Shown here: positions 1 to 7,764 of the stretch, one piece after another | Numbering within the stretch: position 1 is the stretch's first letter | How the letters are laid out: every line of letters starts with the position of its first letter | Assembly (NCBI RefSeq): GCF_052116145.1 | Contig: NZ_JBQKLQ010000006.1 | Span: 62,001 to 126,000, forward strand | Origin: Fundicoccus sp052116145 | GTDB lineage: Bacteria; Bacillota; Bacilli; Lactobacillales; Aerococcaceae | Length of the DNA: 64,000 nucleotides | Reading direction: 5' to 3' | Notes under the pieces: generated by a model | Database searches by the model: none | Seen by the model: the letters and a program-made list of their open reading frames with translations, nothing else | Told to the model about the DNA's origin: nothing | Translations under genes and position numbers: made by a program

Positions 1-437
1 GTGAATATTTCTTCAAAATATTCTGAAGTGTAATACTCATTTTGTTGATTGCTTCTTCGATTATATAGTTGATTGATATTATCAACACTACTCAAATAAA
101 GCATCAGTCGATTTTCAATATCTAAGGTCAAAGACTTATTGAAATACTCATGTCCAATAATAAGCATCTCTGCAGATGATGATTTAGCAAGAGATTTCCA
201 ATCTTCCCGAGTATTTGGATCCTGATTTATATGTTGAAGAGTTCTTCGATAAATATCAGAAGTTTCACCAACATAAACATCGTACTTCTTCTTAGACTCA
301 TCATTTACGATATATACAGTAGGATAGTCTAAAATGTATTTTTTAAATTTACTAGTTTGATACTCTTTCTTAAATTGATTTATACTCGGTTTATCAAACA
401 AAATTGTTTCTACAACCGGTTTTCTAATTAAACTCAA
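1..437 (-). CDS. GIY-YIG / DUF2075 protein, N-terminal part (runs off left edge)
   Basis: The minus-strand frame is open from a TTG at 435-437 to the window edge, giving 145 residues. An AGGTGG ribosome site lies 8 nt before the TTG and an in-frame stop a little further upstream. The motif PTVYIVN, then YDVYVGETSDIYRR about 15 residues later, fits the GIY-YIG nuclease fold that opens many DUF2075 (AAA/helicase-like) proteins. The acidic stretch ending EYYTSEYFEEIF fits the linker toward the ATPase part. The ATPase region lies outside the window. The role of the family is not well established; a nucleic-acid function is inference. A truncated relative lies at 11785-11940. Confidence 0.75.
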   Translation of the reverse strand, partial: MSLIRKPVVETILFDKPSINQFKKEYQTSKFKKYILDYPTVYIVNDESKKKYDVYVGETSDIYRRTLQHINQDPNTREDWKSLAKSSSAEMLIIGHEYFNKSLTLDIENRLMLYLSSVDNINQLYNRRSNQQNEYYTSEYFEEIF

Positions 438-528
438 TTCAACTACCACCTATTTCAACTTATTTTATGCTTAGATCAAAGTTTCTTTTAGTTTTTAATT
501 TAGAAGTGCATCCTTAAATTGTTAATTA

Positions 529-557
529 TTTATATTCGTTTCCGACATTTGAGTCAA
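529..557 (-). promoter_or_regulatory. Promoter of the GIY-YIG/DUF2075 gene
   Basis: On the minus strand TTGACT (552-557) and TATAAA (529-534) are separated by 17 bp and point toward the gene starting at 437, leaving an 85-90 nt leader. The rest of 438-764 is AT-rich with no gene. It holds one imperfect hairpin (707-738, arms ATAATACC/GGTATTAT) of unknown role. Confidence 0.6.
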
Positions 558-764
558 GATAATTTAGTTTAATTATACTACATTACTCGTATCGATTTAC
601 TTTATCACTTTATACAGTATATTAAGATTCTTTCTAAGTATCTTTACATCATAACCTCAAACTAACAATCCCAAACGATTAATAGCTACTTTTCTACCCA
701 TTTTTTATAATACCCCTGTCTGTATCCAGAGGTATTATGTTCTCTTAATTATATTGTACAATAA

Positions 765-820
765 AAAAAGAGCTTCAAACATGCATTGATAAATGCAGTA
801 AATTGTTTGAAGCTCTTTTT
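765..820. terminator. Bidirectional rho-independent terminator
   Basis: A perfect 16-bp inverted repeat, AAAAAGAGCTTCAAAC (765-780) and GTTTGAAGCTCTTTTT (805-820), has A and T runs at both ends, so it can act on either strand. The loop contains a second small hairpin (ATGCATT/AATGCA). Confidence 0.75.
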
Positions 821-969
821 ATCATTATTATTCTTTTAGCAGAAATTATTGTTGCTTGATCCAACTTTCCCTTTTCAATAGGGGCAGTCATCTGAATATC
901 AAGTTCTATTGGAGTATTTTCATACTCTTTGCCAGTTTGGTCAATAATGGTAGAAGTGGTCAATTTCAT
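775..969 (-). CDS. Possible small protein or gene remnant, 64 aa
   Basis: A 64-codon minus-strand frame begins ATG at 969 but has no convincing ribosome site. Its last third runs through the terminator at 765-820, which is unusual for a working gene. I do not recognise the product: it has no signal peptide, membrane segment or cysteine. The first 45 residues have a protein-like composition. It could be the 5' end of a decayed gene whose 3' part was replaced. Confidence 0.2.
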   Translation of the reverse strand: MKLTTSTIIDQTGKEYENTPIELDIQMTAPIEKGKLDQATIISAKRIIMIKRASNNLLHLSMHV

Positions 970-1145
970 AACAGTTTCATCATTAAGTTACATGCTTGAA
1001 TTACCTACCACTCGGGAAGCCTAATGAATTTTCACCAAAGAATCGGACGTTTCTAAACCTTTAAAGTCAAAACGGTCATTTCACGTAAACTTGCTGTTAA
1101 GCCATTTATTAATAGCATAAGAAAAGGAGTTACAGCTTAATACCT

Positions 1146-1808
1146 CTAATTCCGCTTGTTATATTCCATCGTAATAAACTCCGGTAAATAACTTGGCGTA
1201 CATCCTTTTGAGACGAACTCATCTTTGTAAAGTCCCGTTCTCTCTCCTAGTTCAATAAGGCGGGCGCGATATTGCTCATCATAGACACCAATCCAACCGG
1301 CAGTGAAGTTCATCGCCCACTGAACTTCCGGTTCTTCCTCTGTAAGGTTAGCTTCTATGGCTGTTACCAATTCTTCGGTGTTATTAGGTGGCGTCTTCCC
1401 TGTCCATCTCAAACGTCCTTGATGATACCAGTAAGTGCGTCTTTGAAGGGCAAAGGAGCTATTCTCCCATGATTCAATCAAGGCAATTTTCTTCTTGTCT
1501 TTGGTGAGCTGATTAGCAAACAGCCAATCCATTAAGTTATTCCGCTCTTTATAATTGTGGATCTCCATATCTGCAACCAGTTGGTTGATGTCCTCTTCTG
1601 TCAGCAGATTTTTGTCCATAATTAAAATGGCTAATAGCCTCGGCAAGAATTCCTCTGTTGACCATAGTTCCATCGCAAGTTCGTGATCTTTTTTGATTTC
1701 TTTGGCGATTTTTCGTAACTCGCCCATCATGGTTTTGCTATTGATTTGCAAAAGGATGGTTGCTGCTTTGGCAGAGTGAGTTATTTCTGTTGTTTTATTC
1801 TCATTCAT
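1146..1808 (-). CDS. DNA alkylation repair protein (HEAT-repeat type)
   Basis: A 220-residue, mostly helical soluble protein. The segment with YWYHQGRLRWTGK, then WAMNFTAGWIG and VSKGCTPSYLPEFI, matches the DNA alkylation repair enzyme family, HEAT-like proteins related to AlkC/AlkD that remove alkylated bases. Length is normal for the family. The start ATG has GGAG 10 nt upstream. It is transcribed alone, followed by an empty stretch (970-1145). The family call rests on recognising these motifs, and substrate cannot be told from sequence. Confidence 0.75.
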   Translation of the reverse strand: MNENKTTEITHSAKAATILLQINSKTMMGELRKIAKEIKKDHELAMELWSTEEFLPRLLAILIMDKNLLTEEDINQLVADMEIHNYKERNNLMDWLFANQLTKDKKKIALIESWENSSFALQRRTYWYHQGRLRWTGKTPPNNTEELVTAIEANLTEEEPEVQWAMNFTAGWIGVYDEQYRARLIELGERTGLYKDEFVSKGCTPSYLPEFITMEYNKRN

Positions 1809-1892
1809 CTTTAGTGTTCTCCTTTATTGAAGTAGGGGGTCATCTTTGACTTGGCAGTTCTAGAAAAAAACGATTAATGGAATTGACCTCCA

Positions 1893-2645
1893 TTAATTTA
1901 CTTTCAGTATTTCAAATTTAAAGCCAAGGTATTGATAATTTTGTTTTCTATACATTTCTCTAGGAGTATCTGTTCCATCCGCTAGTAAAATGATTGTTCT
2001 GTTAGGATATGACGTCATCGCAAACTGTTGCAAACGACTACCGATCCCTTTCTTTTGGAAGAGTTCACCAATGGATAAGTCATCTATTTCAACTGTTTCC
2101 TTAGAAATAATAAGGTCGACGTACCCTACCGCTACTCTCTTATAAAAAGCTAGCACTTGTTGGATCATTGGATTATCAAATTGACGGCGAGTAAGTTCTT
2201 TCTTCTGTTCAGCAAATTCTTCACCAAACTCCAAGTCTTGTTGGTATTTCAGGTTGACCAAAGTTTCTAACGTTTCCCGAGTCACGCTCTGAATCTTGAT
2301 ATCAGAATTACTAGGTAATATAGGGAAATCTGTCGGCTTAATTGCGTACAATTCCAGCAACCCAACACCATATCCTATTTCCTTCAAGTATGCTTTTAAG
2401 TCTACTTGGGGGTTATAGTTAACAGGAAAAAGGAATTTGAGATGATTTTGACCTCTCTTCTGATGGAATTCTTTCAAATACTCCTCAGCTTTTATAAATT
2501 CCTGTAGGGTTGAGCCTTGTTTAAATTCAATGAAGTTACTATCGTACCTGACTAACATTTCAGGGTAATGATAATGTCGATAGTGTTCATTCTCTAAGAC
2601 TATTTCTCCGAGTGTGTAAGTGTCAGTGAAGCTTATTTGGTTCAT
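1893..2645 (-). CDS. GNAT-family N-acetyltransferase
   Basis: A 250-residue cytosolic protein with the GNAT core in its C-terminal half. VGYVDLIISKETVEIDDLSI is the beta-4 region, and FQKKGIGSRLQQFA is the acetyl-CoA pyrophosphate loop (Q/RxxGxG/A). The last part, ending YRKQNYQYLGFKFEILKV, is the usual closing strand. The first 120 residues are a less typical N-terminal half. AAAGGA lies just upstream of the ATG. Substrate is unknown. Its start abuts the EcsC-like pseudogene on the opposite strand. Confidence 0.75.
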   Translation of the reverse strand: MNQISFTDTYTLGEIVLENEHYRHYHYPEMLVRYDSNFIEFKQGSTLQEFIKAEEYLKEFHQKRGQNHLKFLFPVNYNPQVDLKAYLKEIGYGVGLLELYAIKPTDFPILPSNSDIKIQSVTRETLETLVNLKYQQDLEFGEEFAEQKKELTRRQFDNPMIQQVLAFYKRVAVGYVDLIISKETVEIDDLSIGELFQKKGIGSRLQQFAMTSYPNRTIILLADGTDTPREMYRKQNYQYLGFKFEILKVN

Positions 2646-2659
2646 AGAAGGGTCCTTTC

Positions 2660-3295
2660 TTTCGAATCGGATCTTGAAGATAGATCGAAAAGAGTTCTTA
2701 TATTACTTATTCAAAGAGGAACCAGAAATCGAGACATTTCTTGAAAATGGACCCATTGAAATTATTGATGAAAAACAGATTGCTTCCACAGCTAGAAAAG
2801 CAATTAATATTATAACGATGAAATCATCTGCCGCTTCTTTTGTTTCAGGACTTCCCGGAGGTGTTGCTGTTGTAGCATCAATCCCTGCCGATATTTTACA
2901 GTTTTATGACATGTCGATTAATTTAGTTCAAAAACTGATGTACTTATACGGTTACCCAGATATGTGTAATGATAAGTTGACTGAAGAAGGAAAAAACTCA
3001 TTAATCGTTTTTCTTGGTGTAATGTTAAGAGTAAGTGGATTTGGAACAGCTGTTAAAGGTGTCTCGTCAGCTTTAGCTGGTCAAGCAGTTAAGCCCCCCA
3101 CAATAAGCACTCACAAAAACTGTTTATTATCCAATTATCAAAAAAACTTTAGCTAATTTTGGCGTAAAAGTGACTAAAAATTTCTTTGCAAAATCTGTAT
3201 CAAAAGTCATTCCAGTCGTTGGTGGGGGTGTCTCTGGGGGACTGACTTTAGCTACCATAAGCCCCATAAAAAGTATGCTTTTCACACATAGTTGA
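2660..3295 (+). pseudogene. EcsC-like protein, truncated and frameshifted
   Basis: From about 2665 the plus strand encodes an EcsC-type protein (FVSGLPGGVAVVASIPADI, then LMYLYGYPDM). There is no credible start codon or ribosome site, because the 5' end runs back into the divergent GNAT gene. Near a six-C run (3094-3099) the homologous reading moves to another frame and meets a TAA. From 3104 that frame reads ALTKTVYYPIIKKTLANFG and ends with a glycine-rich stretch (VIPVVGGGVSGG) before a stop at 3293-3295. So it is 5'-truncated with a frame change and is presumably dead. EcsC proteins are poorly characterised. Confidence 0.65.
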
Positions 3296-3302
3296 CTCGC
3301 TA

Positions 3303-3349
3303 TGTGCAAGAATGATTCATATTAGCTTTCGTTTTTTTGAGAATTAAAA
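3303..3349 (+). repeat. 47-bp direct repeat, copy 1
   Basis: This segment, beginning TGTGCAAGAATGATTCAT and ending GAATTAAAA, recurs at 5614-5660 in the same orientation with one mismatch. Copy 1 starts 8 bp after the end of the EcsC-like pseudogene; copy 2 starts exactly where the istB remnant breaks off. It may be the end of a small mobile element or a recombination scar. Confidence 0.7.
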
Positions 3350-3376
3350 GCAGTGTTAGCTGAAGGAGGTGAACCA

Positions 3377-3921
3377 ATGAGTGCAATTCATTTAAAGCAA
3401 GATGACCATTTCAACAAACGCTACAGCTGGATTGGAATAATTGTCGTCTGTGTATTGTCCTTCCCTTTGCACTTTTTATATGAATGGTTAGGAGAGTCCG
3501 CCTTAGTCGGTATGTTTACACCGGTTAATTAAAGTATTTGGGAACACTTAAACTAGTGTTCTGGCCTTTGTTGCTTTGGTGGGGAGTCGGCTACCTTGTA
3601 TTCCATGATAAGCAGAACTTGTCTCTCATCAAATGGACGGCAGCGGCATCTGTTTCGATTTTTATTAGCATGATTTTCATTGTCAGCTGGTACTATACTT
3701 GGGTGAATGGACTGGCGGTCGAATCTTCAATTATTGACATCGGTTCTCTTTTCGTTGCGGTTCCGCTCGGTCAATTGCTCTCCATTCACGTGTACCGTGT
3801 GATTCAACCACGGCGTATGTATCTGATAATTTCCATCGTATTTGTGGTGTTGATGGGAATCCTTTTCATCTATTTCACCTTTGCTGCACCGGATATTCCG
3901 ATTTTTGTGCCGCCAAGTTAA
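3377..3921 (+). pseudogene. DUF6512-family membrane protein, disrupted by a stop and a frameshift
   Basis: ATG at 3377 follows AAGGAGGTGAACC. The first frame gives 51 residues ending FTPVN, then TAA (3530-3532), followed in the same frame by SIWEHL. Family members read PVNESIWEHLK here, so the TAA sits where GAA (Glu) is expected. A second lesion follows: in the A-run at 3550-3552 one A seems lost, moving the frame. The downstream frame continues LVFWPLLLWW through four membrane helices to 3921. Two independent lesions make a working product unlikely. The function of the family is unknown to me. Confidence 0.75.
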
Positions 3922-3933
3922 CTAAGAATATTA

Positions 3934-3975
3934 AAAACCAGTAAACGGACTACTGATCCGCTTACTGGTTTTTTT
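3934..3975. terminator. Bidirectional terminator between convergent genes
   Basis: The arms AAACCAGTAAACGGA and TCCGCTTACTGGTTT flank CTACTGA, with T runs after the stem on both strands. It separates the DUF6512 pseudogene from the secreted protein gene on the other strand. Confidence 0.8.
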
Positions 3976-3980
3976 GTGTG

Positions 3981-4664
3981 TTATTCTACGATTAACTCTG
4001 CCTCAACTAATTCTAAGTATTCGCCGTCGCGTACTTCAACGTAATTCGATTTCTCGATTGAACCATAGTCCACGTATTCAATTAAATTAGCGTCAGTTGC
4101 GATGTCATAGCTGGCATATTCGCCGATACTCGTTACTTTATATTCACCAGGTTCAATATCAACACCGATACGATAAACACCCGGTCCAAATTTTCCATCC
4201 ACTGGCTCTACTGGATCGACGTCCTCCACCGGTACCGCAAAGGCTTCTGAAATTTCTAGAAATTGACCATCTTCAACTACGACATAGGCAAAAGTTTCGA
4301 TGGAATTATAGGCAATGTATTCCTCACCGCGGGCATCCCCAGTTAAATCATAACTAGCATACTCTTCCAGTGCAAATAGTTTATATTCACCCGCTGGCAT
4401 ATCGGTTCCGATTTTGTACATATCGGCTTCGAAAACTGTCTCATAGGAAGCTGGGTCAAAAGGATCTTTCTTGTCCTCATTCTCTGATCCGCTTTCGCCT
4501 ACTGCTTCTGATAATTCGTCTACAGATTCACTCGTCGATTCGTCCGTCGATACTGATTCTGACATTTCAACACTCAATGAAGACTCCGATGATTCTTGAG
4601 CATTCAATACTCCAACGTTTGCTAGCACCAACATACTAGATAATAATAAAAACGATTTTTTCAT
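3981..4664 (-). CDS. Secreted protein with two ~60-residue repeats
   Basis: 227 residues from the ATG at 4664, which has GGAGG 10 nt upstream; an in-frame ATG at 4679 overlaps that site and is less likely. A signal peptide (MKKSFLLLSS, cleavage near VLNA/QES) precedes a Ser/Glu/Thr-rich linker. Two copies of a domain of about 60 residues follow, each with a YK/RIGxDxxxGEYK start, an EYASYD centre and a GxxLE(I/L) end. No LPXTG motif or lipobox is present, so it is probably released or loosely held. Such small domains are common in Firmicute secreted proteins; their ligand is unknown. Confidence 0.65.
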   Translation of the reverse strand: MKKSFLLLSSMLVLANVGVLNAQESSESSLSVEMSESVSTDESTSESVDELSEAVGESGSENEDKKDPFDPASYETVFEADMYKIGTDMPAGEYKLFALEEYASYDLTGDARGEEYIAYNSIETFAYVVVEDGQFLEISEAFAVPVEDVDPVEPVDGKFGPGVYRIGVDIEPGEYKVTSIGEYASYDIATDANLIEYVDYGSIEKSNYVEVRDGEYLELVEAELIVE

Positions 4665-4815
4665 CCTAATTTCCTCCATTAATCAAATTGAGTTTATAAA
4701 CAAGCAAATTTTTTCATGATATCACCATCGAGTTGATTAGAATATTACTTAAATATAGTATGCCTAAATACAATTATGGTGTCAAGTAATATGCTGGTGG
4801 GGTTGGGGTTAAACT

Positions 4816-4897
4816 CACGAGGATTTAATTCCATCCCTGTGAGTTTCGAGCTAAAATCACGAGGATTTAGTTCCATCCCTGTGAGTTTCGGGCTAAT
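4816..4897. repeat. Two tandem 42-bp repeats, IS21 subterminal
   Basis: Two units with a 42-bp period (4816-4857 and 4858-4897) share CACGAGGATTTA, TTCCATCCCTGTGAGTTTCG and GCTAA, with a few mismatches. Each carries a short inverted repeat (TCAC/GTGA). They lie just inside the element end, where transposase-binding repeats are expected. Confidence 0.6.
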
Positions 4898-4987
4898 GAT
4901 TATTCCGCGTTCTCAGGTCCACCTATCCAGAAGGACGGGTCTTTGGATAGTCGTTTCGAGTCCACCTGTCCGCATGTCAAGTTCACT

Positions 4988-5022
4988 TAAATAGCCACGC
5001 TGAATAGTTAGCGTGGCTATGG
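4988..5022. terminator. Hairpin downstream of istB remnant
   Basis: An 11-bp stem, ATAGCCACGCT and AGCGTGGCTAT, lies just past the istB stop. Neither strand has a strong T run, so termination is possible but unproven. Confidence 0.4.
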
Positions 5023-5030
5023 TTCATTTC

Positions 5031-5613
5031 TTATTCTTTTTGGGCATTAAACTCTCGCATATTCATCTTTCCAGTGTCATACCAAAAGGCTTTATGGACA
5101 ATTCGGTCCATAATCGCATCGGCATGAATGCCACCACCCAATCTTTGGTGCCAATCCGCTTTCCGAAATTGTGTACAATAGATAGTGGAGTGAGTATCGT
5201 GGCGTCGTTCAATCAGTTCAAAGATAAACTTGAGATCTGCATCCAAAAGATTATCAAGAAGCCATTCGACAAGCACTAGAAGTCCATAGTTTGAATATTT
5301 TTGAGGTGTTTAGCCACTCCCTGTTCTTTGAACGATGCGTCATCTCGCTCGATTAATAAGTCTGGCAATCTTATATATCGCGTTCGAATTTCTAATTTAC
5401 ACGCTTCTTTAGCAAGAGCACAACTCAAGTACATTTTACCTGATCCTGTAAATCCTTGAAAAATGACATTCATATGGTGTTTCACAAAGTTACAGCTACC
5501 TAACTCTTGGAGTAGCTCCCGATTGATATCTCGATGTTCATATTGAATCGAACTTAAATCCGCTTCCTTGATTCGAAGTTTGGCTCGATGAATCACTCCC
5601 TTAATTCGATGAT
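5031..5613 (-). pseudogene. istB: istB, IS21 transposition helper ATPase (fragment with frameshift)
   Basis: On the minus strand the homology starts mid-protein (HNHRIKGVIHRAKL). It continues through a Walker A region, GFTGSGKMYLS, where the usual Thr of GKT is Met, to HLKNIQTMDF at about 5280. It then shifts frame and resumes LVEWLLDNL...ERRHDTHSTIY to AIMDRIVHKAFWY near 5050. The N-terminal third is missing at 5613 and one frameshift splits the rest. IstB is the AAA+ partner of the IstA transposase, so this copy is inactive. Confidence 0.8.
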
Positions 5614-5660
5614 TGTGCAAGAATAATTCATATTAGCTTTCGTTTTTTTGAGAATTAAAA
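5614..5660 (+). repeat. 47-bp direct repeat, copy 2
   Basis: It matches 3303-3349 with one A/G difference, in the same orientation. It starts exactly at the truncation point of istB and overlaps a perfect AT palindrome (TTAAAAAGCTTTTTAA, 5655-5670). Beyond the shared 47 bp the flanks of the two copies differ. Confidence 0.7.
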
Positions 5661-5759
5661 AGCTTTTTAATATACATCTATCTTTAAATATCTTGTATAA
5701 AAATTCCAAAACTATTACTATAAGGACGGCAAAAGTTCAGTCCAATTTAGATCAATTAA

Positions 5760-6374
5760 CTATGTGATAGCGTCATAAGCATAAAACTCGTCCCACTTAC
5801 TTTCATACGCTTTAATTTGTTCTTCATAGGCCATTGTTTCAGTAATATCGTCAATTCCACCTAATAATTTACGGCGCCATTCTTCTTCAATTGAAAATTT
5901 ATACTTAGCATACGGTGTCACTATTTCTTGTGTTTCTAAATCGATCTTAATCTGTTCGTCGCCCTTTAATCTTGCTAGTGCTTGACGTTCTTCTGCTGAT
6001 AAACTAATCGCTAACATCCCATTTTTCAGGCTGTTCATATAAAAGATATCGCTAAAACTTCCGGCAATCACTACTCTAAAACCAAAATCATCTAAAGCCC
6101 ATACTGCATGTTCTCGAGACGATCCTCCTGCAAAATTATCACCAGTTATTAAAATACTCGCCCCTTGGCGATCGGGATGATTCAATGAAAATTCTGCTTT
6201 AACTTTTCTTGGATAGTCTGATCCTGGTAGATAGCGCCAGTTATCAAATAAAAATTCACCGAACCCCGTTTTTTCGATCCGATTTAAAAAGGCACTTGGT
6301 AAGATTTGATCGGTATTAATATTGTCCTCCATTAAAGCCACGGTTGTTCCCTTATGAACTATAAAAGGTCTCAT
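5760..6374 (-). CDS. leuD: 3-isopropylmalate dehydratase small subunit
   Basis: 204 residues, normal for LeuD. With LeuC it isomerises 2- to 3-isopropylmalate in leucine synthesis. The NINTDQILPSAFL segment near residue 20 and ITGDNFAGGSSREHAVWAL near residue 75 are the family's swivel-domain signatures; the SSREH loop contacts substrate. It is the last gene of the leu operon and its ATG overlaps the leuC stop by 4 nt (ATGA), implying translational coupling. No strong terminator is visible before the next remnant at 5660. Confidence 0.97.
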   Translation of the reverse strand: MRPFIVHKGTTVALMEDNINTDQILPSAFLNRIEKTGFGEFLFDNWRYLPGSDYPRKVKAEFSLNHPDRQGASILITGDNFAGGSSREHAVWALDDFGFRVVIAGSFSDIFYMNSLKNGMLAISLSAEERQALARLKGDEQIKIDLETQEIVTPYAKYKFSIEEEWRRKLLGGIDDITETMAYEEQIKAYESKWDEFYAYDAIT

Positions 6375-7759
6375 AAGACTGGCACCTCCTGGTCATCGAG
6401 TCTTGTGTCGTAGAAGTGTCCCTTAACTGCTGCTAGGACGGCCATCGCGGGACTGCATAAGTGAGTGCGTGAGCCTTTTCCTTGTCGCCCTTCGAAATTT
6501 CGGTTTGTTGTCGAGGCACAGTGCGTTCCCGGCGGTACACGATCCGCATTCATCGATATACAAGCTGAACAACCTGGTTCCCGCCACTCAAATCCAGCGT
6601 CTATATATTGTTGAGCAATTCCCATTGCTTCGGCTGCACGTTTCACCGGCCGACTACCTGGAACTACCCAAGCTGAAATATGAGGAGCAACCTTGCGCCC
6701 TTTTATATATTTAGCCCCTTCAATCAAGTCTTCCAGACGAGAATTTGTACACGAACCTAAAAATATATAAGAGATAGGGATGTCCGTCGCATCCATTTGA
6801 GGTCTCAAATCCATGTATTCATAAGCACGTTGATCATTATGATCACTTACTCGCGGGAATTTCTCTCCAAAAGGTAACCCCATCGCAGGAGTCGTCCCCC
6901 AAGTGACATAAGGTGCTAAATCATCGATAGATACTTCTAATACATAGTCAAAGTCAGCATCTGGGTCTGTATATAGTGTCTTCCAATAAGCCACTGCCCG
7001 TTTAAAATCTTTGGGAGCTCTTGGCTTGCCTTCAAGATAGTCAAAGGTTTTCTGGTCTGGAGCTACTAGGCCATACTTTGCTCCAAACTCAATCGCCATA
7101 TTGCACAATGTCATGCGTCCTTCCATTGACAAGTCACTCACTGCTTCGCCATAATATTCAATCGCATAACCTGTCGCAAAGTCAGTGCCATACGTATGAA
7201 TAAGATGCAACATAATATCTTTTGCATAAACACCCGCTTGTAGTTTACCAGTCAGTTTAATCCCCATTATCTTAGGTTTTCTTTGCCAAATTGTCTGCGT
7301 CGCAAAAACGTGTTCAACTTCTGAAGAGCCAATTCCAAAAGCAATGGCGCCAAAAGCCCCATGGGTTGCTGTATGTGAATCACCACAAACAACGGTTTTA
7401 CCAGGTTGAGTTGCCCCTTGTTCCGGTCCAATCATATGAACGATTCCTTGACCTTCACTGCCGTGATCCATTAACTCAACTCCGAAATCTCGACAGTTTC
7501 TTTGTAATGCTTCAATTTGTTTTCTTGAAATGGCATCCTTAATCGTAAAGATATTCTTAGTCGGCACATTATGATCAATCGTTGCGATAGTTTTTTCAGG
7601 AGCCCTCAGCTGGCGTCCTTCTGAACGTAAACTTTCAAAACCTTGCGGTGTGGTTACTTCGTGAATCATATGTAAATCTATGTATAATAACTGAGCATTT
7701 CCTTCCTCGCCAGCTAAAACATGTTCTTGCCAAACTTTATCAAATAGTGTCTGTCCCAT
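6371..7759 (-). CDS. leuC: 3-isopropylmalate dehydratase large subunit
   Basis: 462 residues from the ATG at 7759, which has GGAG 8 nt upstream; a GTG at 7768 overlaps that site. LeuC carries the [4Fe-4S] cluster of isopropylmalate isomerase. VVCGDSHTATHGAFGAIAFG near residue 130, FLGSCTNSRLEDL near residue 335, and EPGCSACISMNAD near residue 395 hold the three cluster cysteines expected in the aconitase family. It is the third enzyme gene of leuABCD, following leuB closely and overlapping leuD by 4 nt. Activity depends on Fe-S assembly, encoded elsewhere in this window. Confidence 0.97.
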   Translation of the reverse strand: MGQTLFDKVWQEHVLAGEEGNAQLLYIDLHMIHEVTTPQGFESLRSEGRQLRAPEKTIATIDHNVPTKNIFTIKDAISRKQIEALQRNCRDFGVELMDHGSEGQGIVHMIGPEQGATQPGKTVVCGDSHTATHGAFGAIAFGIGSSEVEHVFATQTIWQRKPKIMGIKLTGKLQAGVYAKDIMLHLIHTYGTDFATGYAIEYYGEAVSDLSMEGRMTLCNMAIEFGAKYGLVAPDQKTFDYLEGKPRAPKDFKRAVAYWKTLYTDPDADFDYVLEVSIDDLAPYVTWGTTPAMGLPFGEKFPRVSDHNDQRAYEYMDLRPQMDATDIPISYIFLGSCTNSRLEDLIEGAKYIKGRKVAPHISAWVVPGSRPVKRAAEAMGIAQQYIDAGFEWREPGCSACISMNADRVPPGTHCASTTNRNFEGRQGKGSRTHLCSPAMAVLAAVKGHFYDTRLDDQEVPVL

Positions 7760-7764
7760 GCTTT

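Larger units (their letters stand above)
4780..5613 (-). mobile_element. IS21-family remnant (right end plus broken istB)
   Basis: The element end begins TGTCAAG at 4780, in keeping with the TGT ends of IS21. Inside lie two 42-bp subterminal repeats, two AGGTGGAC-containing sites on the minus strand and a hairpin, then a broken istB. IS21 elements carry multiple subterminal transposase-binding repeats, so this arrangement fits. istA and the other end are missing. The remnant stops at 5613, where copy 2 of the 47-bp repeat begins. Confidence 0.65.

Noticed and set aside
4816..4897. Tandem repeats resembling the start of a CRISPR array
   Set aside because: The units are directly adjacent without unique spacers, there are only two, no cas gene is near, and their place inside an IS21 end explains them.
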